Assembly: GCA_029844215.1 (NCBI GenBank)
Contig: CM056718.1
Coordinates: 169,187,396-169,251,395 of the forward strand
From: Przewalskia tangutica
Lineage: Eukaryota > Streptophyta > Magnoliopsida > Solanales > Solanaceae
Length of the DNA stretch: 64,000 nucleotides
Direction: 5' to 3'
Under the pieces are notes generated by a model, which did not search any database, was not told the origin of the DNA, and was given only the letters and a program-made list of their open reading frames with translations. Within the stretch, counting starts at the first letter, position 1, and each line of letters opens with the position of its first letter. This document shows, piece by piece, positions 1-10,049 of the stretch. A program made the position numbers and the translations under genes.

Positions 1-22
1 AAAAATTGCTGAAGCTTCCAAC

Positions 23-3000
23 CTGTAGAACTCAGCATAAAGATCTTTGTCACTAATATACGCAAGAAGCTTGACCACCTACATAAAATATAAATGATTA
101 TTATCCTATACTAATAGCTGAAAACATCATTGACCACCATAGAGAGAACCCAGTTATAGGATTGGTGCTACCTTATCCAATGTCTCCTCAATAGCATCAT
201 CACTGAGTTTTTCACTCCCACCCTTCTTAAGGATATTATCACAATAAGAAGCAAGGAGCTCTGCACTAGAACAGCCAGCAACAACTTTGTTACAGAAGAC
301 CTCAAATGCCTCTTTCAAAGCCTATAAAAGTTGAGAATTTAGACATCAGAAATAATATCTCAAATTTTTCAAGGTAAAAAGTATAACCATACAGCTGTGA
401 ACAACTGGATATACCTTGTGAAAGAGAGAGTTATTTGCAAAACTGTTGGTCACATATGCCAGATACTTGTCATGCAGTTCAATAACCTTTCTAACAAAGA
501 CCTGAGGAATGAGATGGGTACATGGTTACACCATCTCCTGTGCTATTATATAAAGATTCAAGTTAAGCAAATATTCAGGGAAGTGGATTTACCTGCTCCT
601 GTGAACCACTGGAACTTTCAGCCTGTAAATTTAATAAATATCAGTACTTCAAAATGCACGGCTAATGAGTTACTATCAAAAGGGGGAAAATAGCTCGCAG
701 ATCATAAAAACAGCACGCGGATGCAACTTCCCATATATGTTCTTATTTCTGCTAATGCTTTTTAATCCACTCAAACTCGTTGTTTTCTAGATTACTTTGA
801 TAATTCTCACAGATTGGTTGCGTAATGCATACACCCTCCACCGTCCCTTGTTTTTTTCCTACTGATGAAACCTTTTATTTTCTAGTTCTAGAAGCATACA
901 ACAACATACCCAGTATCACACGGTGGAGTCTCGGGAAGTTCTAGAAGCATGAATATTAATAAGATAAGTAAAAGGGGCCAAATACCATATTTCAAATAAA
1001 GAACATGTTTAGTCAACTGACCTTGTTACTTGCTGAGTCTTCAGCCTGTTGTACCAAGACCATGCCTTCAGCAGTGACGTGCTGCAAAATATGTACCATC
1101 ATGAAGTATTTAACCACCAAAGAAAAGGGGGGAAATGAAACTCAACGAAAACCCTTGGGTTGCTCAACAATGCCATAGAAGATCGTACCTGCTTAAACAT
1201 ATTTGCTACTGGTTCCAACCCTTTAGGAATTCTGTGAAATAACCTATACATTCGAGATAAATCTTCTACCTGACATGAACAGAGGTGGAGGAAAAGGGGG
1301 GAATCATCAGATAAGAAGTCAAATACATACCGACTATTAGACACCTAATGACAGGAATTAATACCTTATCATCTCTAAGCAAAGCTCGGCATCCAGAATG
1401 CTCCTTCTCAAGCAATTGATTGGTATATACAACCAATAGCTCATTTTGAACTTTCTGTAGCATAAGATTAGTCTCAATTGGACAAAAGATGCAACCAGAG
1501 GCATTTTTAACATAACTCATTTCAAAACTGAACAAACTTAGTCAACTAAATATCAGGTAAAGATTTAGAAAGCAATGACCCGATAAAATATCATGAAACA
1601 AATTTATCAGCATTAAGTTTGCTTTTCGTATGCTACTTCTCAGAATAAAATTAAAGCACCACTGACTATCAACCCTATTTTGTACATTTGGCTCAACGAA
1701 GAAAATAAGTTAATGGGTGCATATTTGTAAAAGAACAATGAAGAAGGAGATTCATTAATGGTGCATAATCATGGAGAAACACCTCTTATTTAAAATGGGA
1801 AGTTTTTACAATTTCCTATAAATTATGCTCCAAAAGGTAAAAGCAGAATATCGACAAAAGGGAGCACAGCATCTCACTGATAAAGAATAGCTGTGAATCA
1901 AATGACTCAGTCAGATGCTCTTGGATTCTCAATACATCATATGCATCCTCTTCCTCCACCGAGTACAAACTAAATTGGAAGTTTCGGAAAGAAGATTTTT
2001 TCTACTTCAAGGGTACAACCAGTTTATTAAAAGAAAGCATCCGAAGGGAATGTAGTCAAGTATCCGACAGCAATTAATTGGAACTCCAAGAAACCAATAT
2101 ATGAAACAGTTTAGTTTGAAGTTCTAAATGGCTTTTCTTCAGTAGTTAAGATGTAACGAAAATACTAATGTTTCGATTTTCAAGTGCCACATTAAATTCG
2201 AATACTGACCTCCAGAAGTTTTGCCTCACTGCTGGCGTGTAAATAATGAGAAACTCTATCCTTCTCCTTTTTCAAGCACTCCTCTGCCTGTTTTAGGAAT
2301 AACAGGTCAGTGTTCATTCTGGAATATGGATACAACCAATGTATGCACTAAATAAAATTCAGATAGGATTTCTACCTTCAACATATAATCTGGACAAGAA
2401 TCTTCCACAATCCAGTTTGATGCTTTTCGAGAATAATAAGCTGCGGTATCTTTAAGCATGGCATATTCAAAGTCAATTTCGTAGTACTCCATCTCCCCCA
2501 TTCCAATTTCAACGAATATACCTAACACATTCTTCAATAAAGCTCTATCAATCTGCTCACCCTCACGTTCTTGATCAATCTGATAAAAAGAAGTACCAGT
2601 GAGACCCTTATTCATGGTGCATGGTATGATACAAAATTGGGTCAAATGAAGAAGGTATGATACTTTCCAGTGCTATAACTGCATCTCTAGCTTTACTTTT
2701 CAACTCTTGATAAACCTATTATCAACAATCACAACAGTAAATATCATGCACAACAACGTTATGAAGAGTATTTATCCCAAAATTAAACCAAATATCACAT
2801 AAAAATGCTAAAGACTAACCAAATCACGGAAGCACGTCAGACCAACTTCATTAAGTGCAGGAAGTGATCTTCGAGCAATAAAATACCGATCAAGATAATG
2901 AAAAAATCGTGAAAGCCACCTAACCATAAGTTTATGGTTTGCCCATCTTTTCACAAGCTCCCGCAGCATAAACTCGTCGTGCTTCTCTCTCAAAGAAGAG

Positions 3001-3760
3001 AGAACCTAAAAAGAATACAAACACAGATGGGAAACTGGAATAGGAAAAGATGAGCAATGAGAATGTTGTGTGCTAACTCAACAAGAATTTTAGATGGATT
3101 TACACAACTTCACTGATAGTAATCAACATACCTTTACATGTGAGTTTGTGCTGGTAAATGAAGTATAAGTTACTAACACTAAGTAAAGCACCTCAATAGC
3201 ATACGTCTATAGATATGGTTTGTTCATGTATTTAACAAATTCTGAATTGTGAACAAATTGTCATTGCAACAGTTAACCCACTTAGTGCATTACAACTTAA
3301 CAAACATAATCAACTTATCCAATCAACAAAACTTCAACCCCTATGAGCCATGTAAGGCTACTTTGGTACAGAGAAAATCTTAGAGCCAATGGTTCTTACT
3401 GTAGAATTGATGTATTCTTCAAAAGCTTCCTTGTATTTCTCATATAGCTTCTGAGAGTAATCATGAGGGGGCTTCTGTGTACACATGTTATAGATGGTGC
3501 TATTTTTCAAATTAAGGATACTTCAAAAAGAAATACCAACCAAAAGGATGAAAAGTATAAAGCAGTAAACATGATTTAGGAAAAATGAAAAGGAAATCTA
3601 AGCACAAAGAATGTTAGGGATACGTGTAGAGCATCATGTACTCTTCAGAGCTGAATGAATCTGGAGACCCTTCCAAGATTTTCTTTAATTTTGTAATTCC
3701 CTTCTGCATGAACTCCCATCCTTCCTCCAACTCTATAGTCTTCATCTGGTTCATTGTCAT
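23..3760 (-). CDS. CUL1: Cullin-1, N-terminal part (13 coding exons; 3' half outside window)
   Basis: Scaffold subunit of SCF (SKP1-cullin-F-box) ubiquitin ligases; its N-terminal cullin repeats bind the SKP1/F-box side. Exons, in transcript order: 3760-3624, 3499-3400, 3005-2820, 2715-2668, 2579-2376, 2287-2210, 1454-1365, 1269-1189, 1081-1022, 622-593, 501-415, 321-172, 78-23. Together they encode about 435 of roughly 740 expected residues. Diagnostic peptides include EEGWEFMQKGITKLK near the start, REKHDEFMLRELVKRWANHK (exon 3), DQEREGEQIDRALLKNV (exon 5), EKEHSGCRALLRDDK (exon 7) and RIPKGLEPVANMFKQ (exon 8). All exon joins keep frame. The start is the first ATG after the 5'UTR splice; a second in-frame ATG is two codons on. 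The C-terminal RBX1-binding and neddylation region is left of base 1. Odd points: intron 4 starts with GA, and exon 5 has I and Y where plant CUL1 normally has N and D (YYEIDFEYAML). Confidence 0.93.
898..940 (-). repeat. SINE 3'-end fragment (Au-like) in a CUL1 intron
   Basis: ACAACATACCCAGTATCACA followed by a degraded GGTGGAGTCTCGGG matches, in reverse, the 3' part of an abundant plant SINE (GGGATTACACTGGGTATGTTGTTG type). It lies between coding exons 9 and 10. Short and diverged, so family assignment is tentative. Confidence 0.4.
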
Positions 3761-4771
3761 CTCTGGTAACTCTTATAACCACAATCTGCATATGAGCAAT
3801 TGAAAACCCCACATTAGCTTATCCGGAAAGAAAATGTCACACTAACACGACAGTATAAAACTAATTCGTAAAAGCCAATCCCACTCCAAGCAATAATCTA
3901 TTAAACATATAACTATTTAACTTTCAACAGGGAACAATTATGATCACATGCTGCAGGCTACAACAACAACAATTCCTCAATCACAAACTAGTTGGGATAG
4001 GTTACACATCATAACTTAACTAGTTTTCGTCTGCAGATACAACAATTATTATATCTATTTAATCACAATGAATCCAAGCCGACAACACGACAGTATAAAA
4101 CAAATTTGTAAAATTCAATCCCACTCCAAGCAATAATATTAAAAATATAACTAGTTAACTTTCAACTGTAAACATATATGACAAACTAGTCGGGATGGTT
4201 ACATCATAACTTGACTAGTTTTAGTCTGCAATTATTACATTTATCTAATCACAAAACGAATCAAAGGCACATCCACCCACACAAAGGAAGCCCCATCACC
4301 AATCATAAGCAGAAATAGATGAAAGAGCGTAATTATGTATACAAACACAGAGTTTCAGATATAGTAATTCTTTTTTGCTTAAACACAAATTAGTATACGT
4401 GAAGCAAGTATAATATTGACATGTAAAAATCACAAAGAACAATTAATATATCAGAAGCAAACAAAAGGATTAAATTTAATAAACTTGGTGTTCTATGTGA
4501 AAAGGGGCTAGGGTTAGGGTTTGGGTCGAATTATAGATATATACCGAAAGGGAAATACGCAGCGTGCGATGAGAGAAAGAGAAGCTAGGGCAGAGGAGAT
4601 CAAAGCCAAACTTTTTTGGGAAAATATATAACAAAAAAAGAGTTGAGGGAGCAACTTGGAAAATTGAGAGAGATTGAATTTGAGGCAGAAATTGGCTATA
4701 AATGGAGTCCATCTGTAGTTTTTCATTCGGGCTATAAGTATTTGGGCTTGAACGGGAGAAGGCCCTATATA
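3761..4771 (-). promoter_or_regulatory. CUL1 5' leader, leader intron and putative TATA box
   Basis: A leader intron runs from a GT donor at 4544-4543 to an AG acceptor at 3787-3786, about 26 bases before the ATG; the leader exon would be about 4735-4545. A minus-strand TATATAG at 4771-4765 is a plausible TATA box for a start near 4735. Just inside the intron, 4508-4525 reads on the minus strand as AAACCCTAACCC-type sequence, the telo-box motif found near the 5' ends of many plant housekeeping genes. The transcription start and leader exon are inferred from splice and TATA signals only. Confidence 0.55.
3844..4270. repeat. 240-bp tandem duplication in the CUL1 leader intron
   Basis: ACACGACAGTATAAAA occurs near 3845 and again exactly 240 bases later. 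Colinear similarity (CAATCCCACTCCAAGCAATA, then an AACTAGT..GGGAT..GGTTAC block) continues through both units. The second unit is shorter by internal deletions. The first unit also contains a CAACAACAACAA tract and a segment resembling a dispersed Solanaceae repeat. Confidence 0.8.
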
Positions 4772-4810
4772 TGATTCAGTTACAATGGAACAAATTACAA
4801 AACTAAGCAC

Positions 4811-6106
4811 TTGGGAGTAATAAAAGTTTTGATCTTAATCATTCAACTCTAATTTATTATGTATGTTTGTTTTTTTAGTTATTCAGATCTTAATTATTAA
4901 GTGTGTTTAATATCATTAAGATGTCTGATTAAATAAATAGGATGGATATTACGAGAAAGAAAACTGAAGAAATAGCGTGCAAATAAAAATATCCATCAAA
5001 TAAAAAACATCAAATATTATGAGCAAAAATGTGATTTTAGGAGATAACAACATACCCCGTGTAATCCCACAAGTGCAGGGAGGTAGAATGTGAGCATGCA
5101 TCACATCCATAGAATGCTTCGGAAAAAAAAAAATGTGATTTTAGGATAATAGTTAAATTTGTATAAAAGGGTTAAAGGCAAGTAAATAGTGTTCAATCAA
5201 ACTCATTTTTATGATTAAACCGTAAATGTGTATAAAAGCAAGAGCATAAGTGGCATAAAGTAAATTAAGAAATACGAATTAGAAATTAAGTATAAAGCTT
5301 GTAATTTATCGCGAGAATCAGAGATGCTATTCCTTCTCCGAGAAGATAAATTTATGGATTAATGCTTTTGAGACTTTTTAATATGAAAGTAAAAGTGAAA
5401 GGACTACTCTACAATACAAACTTCTTATTGAATAGTGATATGGGCGATAAGTAATAAAATTTGGTGGTACAAATATATAAAGTAATAATTTTTTTGCGTA
5501 GCAACAAATAAATTGTCAGGCAATGTACGAAGCAAAAAAAATGAAATTACAAATGTTATCAAGAGACCAATGTAACAAACAAGCAAACTAATTGTATTAA
5601 AATAATATATAAAGAAAATCATTCAAATAATAAATATTTTTACATTTACAAAAAAAATCGTCTAGAGTACATTTGTTGAAAATGTTCCATAATAACATCA
5701 TAGCTAATAGTCTTTAGTATAAAACGACGTCGTTTTGTATTAAAAAATAATAAAAAATGCTGGTGGTGCAACTGCACCACCATGCTTTTAGCGGATCCGC
5801 CAGTGTATGAGGCTCGAGGCTCACCTGTAAAAAGAGTTGAGTCTGGGGAAAAAATCTCGCGGCTGATGAATAATGTTAGATATAAATATAATTTCTCTAG
5901 ATTATACTATTATAGATATGTTTATGCATAAATGCATTAATTACGAAACTTGGACAAAATTCAAATACAATTTCAGCTTTAGTGTTACATGTCGGTATTG
6001 TACAAATATAGGTGAGTATTAACCATTGCTCTGAGGTCAACGTCCTGGCTATGCATGTGATCACTCAGAACAAGTTTTGATGGAGATGCTAAGCTAATGA
6101 TTGTGT
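4811..6106. other. AT-rich intergenic DNA with small repeats
   Basis: No gene is supported; the ORFs here are short and lack family similarity. It holds a minus-oriented Au-like SINE fragment at about 5044-5100 (AACATACCCCGTGTAATCCC) and, at 5721-5800, a cluster of perfect palindromes described separately. Confidence 0.5.
5721..5800. repeat. Cluster of three perfect palindromes
   Basis: 5721-5736 is the 16-bp palindrome AAAACGACGTCGTTTT, with an ACGT core like bZIP sites. 5761-5782 is an inverted repeat with 10-bp arms (TGGTGGTGCA / TGCACCACCA) around a 2-base loop. 5791-5800 is GCGGATCCGC. They sit in an otherwise AT-rich region with no coding sequence; probably part of a dispersed repeat. 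Confidence 0.6.
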
Positions 6107-6384
6107 CTCCGTTTGGTACAGCTTTTCAAAAATACTTTTGACCTTTTTTTTTAGTATTTGGTGAAAGCTGTCAAAAGTGTTTTTGGATTTCAAAAACAAT
6201 TCTGGAAAAAGCCCAAAATTTGGGCTTCTTGAGTATAGCTTTTTTTGTCTTATAACTTTTTTGTATTTTATACAAAAACACTTTTTTTATTGACAATCAA
6301 ACACCTAACAACTTTTTGATAAAAAACTCTATTTGAAAAGTTCTACTCCTAAAAGCTATTTTTAATAAGTTGTACCAAACGGAG
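6107..6384. mobile_element. MITE-like inverted-repeat element
   Basis: CTCCGTTTGGTACA at 6107-6120 is repeated perfectly in inverse at 6371-6384 (TGTACCAAACGGAG). Inside, AAAAGCT-type sequence also mirrors (AGCTTTTCAAAAA on the left, AAAAGCTATTTTTA on the right), so the unit folds along much of its 278 bp. No ORF. Size and structure fit a DNA-transposon MITE; I could not fix a target duplication, so the superfamily is open. Confidence 0.7.
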
Positions 6385-7630
6385 CCTGCATCCATTCACA
6401 TCTCATCTATTATTATTATTATTAGCAATATTTCTCTGTTTGATTTCTGCACCTCATATGTCTTGTTGCTGCAAGGTTGACTTATTAAGTCATACTACTA
6501 ATACAAGATAAATATAAGCAGAATCACTTTGTCTATATTTTAATGGGCAAAACAAGATGTCAAGAATATACAATTTTTGCGGTTAATATTCCGTGTAAAA
6601 TATTACTCCACCTACCAAAAAGAAATAGATCTATTTGAAGGTGGAGTGAAGTGTGAAGACTTGTATTTTATGCATGAGTTTTGACTTTTGATTCACAATC
6701 TTTTTTACTTATATTAGATTCTCAATAGATTATGTATGCATATTAAATAATCACACATTCCTTAAGAATATTGGTGAAGACTTATATATATATATTCTTA
6801 ATTTTTTATACATATTCCTTAAGAATATTGGTGAATTTGAATAGGTACATATATGTTTTTTCTGGAATAGGTACATATTTATTTGTATCTATTGTATGGT
6901 TAAAACTGGCATGTTTGATTTGTTTTCATCAAAAAAATTAAATAAATTAAAAAATATGTAAGACGCAAACTTGATTTGTTTTCTCTTTTCTAGTCTAATT
7001 TATTTTTACTTGAGGTAATAGGAAGATTGATATATTTATCATCTCAACGTTCAAGTTTTTACTAGGTAATAGAAAGATTGATATATTTATCATCTCAGTG
7101 TTCAAGTTCATCTGCAACATGTAAAAAAAGAAGAAGTTATTCTTCATGTATATAAGTTGTATCAATTATCATTCATTCTTTAATGGAATAGGGAACGGAC
7201 AGAACTGCGGCTATCAGGAATGGGTATAATCTATGACTAAAAGCGTCGATTATCTATGAATGACCATGATCGGAATGCCAATTGACGAGATAAGCCTACG
7301 AAAGATTTCAAGTTCAGACTATAATGACTCGCATCCTCACTTACGCAACGAAATTGAGTTGATGGAGTAGCCGGTGCCCTTAAGCCTTACCAATTCAAAT
7401 CAAAATAGAACGAGCACATACGACTAAAGGGGAATGGAATGTCGACCACAAGGCGAGAGAATCTTGTTATACGAGGGCTAGTGACTAGCATCATCGAAGG
7501 TCAGGCTTAAGGCACGAGTTCTAAAGAGAATCATAAGAGGTCGCATATATAAATCAGGCTTGTGCAAATTCCTTCGCATGCATAGAAATGATAGGAACTT
7601 CACTGAGACCTGGTTAAGGGGATAAGGTTT
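6385..7630. other. Intergenic DNA with two small local duplications
   Basis: No gene seen. CCTTAAGAATATTGGTGAA occurs at about 6760 and again 57 bases later. A unit beginning AGGTAATAG and containing AAGATTGATATATTTATC occurs at about 7013 and again 51 bases later. From about 7190 the base composition becomes balanced and unlike the AT-rich DNA before it; that 440-bp block has no recognisable coding content and may be an old transposon or organelle-derived piece. Confidence 0.45.
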
Positions 7631-8978
7631 TGTCACGACCCAAATCGGAGGGTCGCGACGGGCACCCAGATTTCACCCGCTGGGTACCCCTAATCACCCA
7701 AATAAGCACAAATTAAGCCAAAAAGATTTTGAAAACTTTTAATAAGAAATTTGACCTATACATATATGCATACCCATATCAAGGCCGACGAGGCCATACA
7801 AAACCACCATCCACAGGACACTTGTCTACAAGCCTCTAAAGAGTATACGAAAGCAAAATATCATACCAAAACTAGACTGCAACTATGGAACAAATAAAGT
7901 GCTCCGACATCAGCTGAACCGACAACCTACCAGCGTGAACTATCACTCTCTTTAACTGAACATGCAGGCATGAAACGCAGCCCCCCGGGGAAAGTGGGTC
8001 AATACGAAATAATGTATTTAGTATGTAAAACATGAAGTAATGTAAATAAGATCATAACTTGTCAAGAGATGTCAGGAGACAACTATAATAATCCAAATAT
8101 CAATACAATTGTGCCTTATGAAATTAGAGTCAATTGTGCCTTATAAAATGAGAGTCAACTTTGCCTTTTAAAAATGAGAGTCATATCAAAATCATGGATG
8201 TATGTCCATAATATCATCATCTATACATATACATATAACGTGTCTCGTCCCTCTAGTGAGGGACTCGGTGAAATTATCATATCATGGATACTTGTCCACA
8301 TAACGTGTCCCGGCCCATTCTGGGACTCGGTGAGCTCATCATCATCATGGATGCCTGTCTATGGAATTATCATATATACATATAATGTGTCCTGGCCCTC
8401 TAGTGAGGGACTCGGTGAATCAATACACTAAATCAGCGCACGAACATGACCCGGCCCGGGACTCGATGAAATGATATAATCACATCGAGCACGAATAGAG
8501 TATCGTGAGAAACCATATGCAACTTAAATCATCATTTGACTCTCCATGAAATAAATAAAAGACACTATCATATCGGGTATCATTTTAAATCATCATTTGA
8601 AAAATCAAAGACACTATCATCTTTTTCATATGCCTCATTAAGGACTTATAAATAATTTAGACATGCTTTCAGCATAGGAATCAATAACATGATTATTCTT
8701 AACTTCTAGGAGTAGAATAAATTTTGGAACAATATCACAGTTATATTTTATACGCAGGACATGCCAAAAGAAAGAATTAATTTGTCTTCACATACCTCAA
8801 TACGTGGATAAAACCTTAACCAAACTAGGAACTTTGGCCGAGCATAATACTGAATTTCTAATGGTGTTCCTATTTTCCTTCCAGATCACCAAGTCGAATG
8901 CTTCATACACTTTTTTTCCCTTTCCAAATTAAATGTGGAATGCACTGTTTTGATTTCAGGGGTAGTTGGGGTGTAACA
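7631..8978 (-). mobile_element. 3' LTR of the outer minus-strand chromovirus, with polypurine tract
   Basis: On the plus strand it starts TGTCACGACCC and ends GGGGTGTAACA, so it reads TGTTACACCCC...GGGTCGTGACA on the minus strand: 1348 bp with TG..CA ends. Directly beyond it, 8979-8991 (TTCTCCCCCTCTT) is a polypurine tract on the minus strand, marking this as a 3' LTR. It is nearly colinear with 49185-50518. Inside, about 8228-8470 holds four variants of a unit with GTGTCCCG, CCCTCTAGTGAGGG and ACTCGGTGAA. Confidence 0.85.
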
Positions 8979-8991
8979 TTCTCCCCCTCTT

Positions 8992-9833
8992 GTAGAGTTT
9001 GCTTATAACAACAGCTACCATTCTAGCATTCAGATGGCGCCATATGAGGCTTTGTATGGGCGGAAGTGTAGGTCGCCGATTGGGTGGTTCGACGTGGGCG
9101 AGGTTCAGTTAGTTGGCCCAGAATTGATTCAGCAGGCTGTGGATAAGGTGAAGCTTATCCAGGAGAGACTGTTAGCAGCTCAGAGTCGGCAGAAGTCTTA
9201 TGCAGTTAATCGGCGTCGGCATTTGGAGTTTCAGGTAGACGATTGGGTCTTCTTGAAGGTATCACCCATGAAGGGTGTGATGAGGTTCGGAAAAAAGGGA
9301 AACTTAGCCCAAGGTACATTGGGCCCTACTAGATCATCCGTAGAGTAGGCAAGGTTGCCTATGAGTTGGAGATGTCGTCGGAGTTAGAGGCAGTACATCC
9401 GGTCTTCCATGTTTCTATGTTACGGAAGTGTATCGGAGACCCTTCGAGAGTTTTCCCAGCTAGCGAGGTCCAGGTGACAGAGGGTTTATCGTATGAGGAG
9501 AGTCCCATAGCGATACTCAATCGCCAGGTCAGGCGACTGCGGACCAAGGATGTGACTTCCGTCAAAGTCTTGTGGCGGAATGATAATAGGGAGGAGATGA
9601 CTTGGGAAGCGGAGGAGGACATGTTGAGTAAGTATCCTTACTTATTCTCTACACCTTCAAGTAATTCATTTCCCTTACTTGTCAAGTTTTAATTTAAGTT
9701 TTTCGCTTAAGTGTTATTATGTGGCCACGTGTGGCATTATTGGTATGTGGGGGTTGAAAAAAGAAAAGATGTCGCTATCTATAAGTTTGACTACAAAAGA
9801 ACATTCGGGACGAATGTTTCTAAGGGGGGAGAA
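8992..9833 (+). pseudogene. Ty3/gypsy (chromovirus) integrase C-terminus and chromodomain, degenerate
   Basis: The reading starts inside integrase (VEFAYNNSYHSSIQMAPYEALYGRKC, shown here in two parts: VEFAYNNSY, then MAPYEALYGRKC) and continues through GWFDVGE and the QVDDWVFLK region. A one-base loss in the A-run near 9291-9296 breaks frame, and the correct frame then hits TAG at 9330-9332. After it, LEAVHPVFHVSMLRK and a chromodomain-like end (VLWRNDNREEMTWEAEEDM) follow to about 9650. Chromodomains bind silent chromatin and steer insertion there. Everything upstream (gag, protease, RT, RNase H, most of integrase) is missing: the element is 5'-truncated exactly against the polypurine tract of the outer LTR. 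TAAGGGGGGAGAA at 9821-9833 is its own polypurine tract. Confidence 0.88.
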
Positions 9834-10049
9834 TGTTACACCCCAAAATTTCAGGACATGTTTATAAGAACTCAAAAATGTTAAGATTTGAGACTAGTAA
9901 AAATTTATCGAAATTATGGAAATGTCGGAAAATGAAATATTGCGACGAACGGGAGGGTGACACGTGTCACACCCCCCCTTGGATGGTCATGGTCGAATGG
10001 ACCAAGGCTAATATGGTCATTTGGACAATGTTAAGATGACCAAGTCTTG

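Noticed and set aside
4508..4525. Interstitial telomere repeat
   Set aside because: Only about two AAACCCT-like units; better read as a telo-box near the CUL1 5' end.
8174..8431. Small gene shared by two places (also 49735-49992)
   Set aside because: Both copies are the same part of a paired LTR; the ORF covers the CCCTCTAGTGAGGG tandem block and has no gene features.
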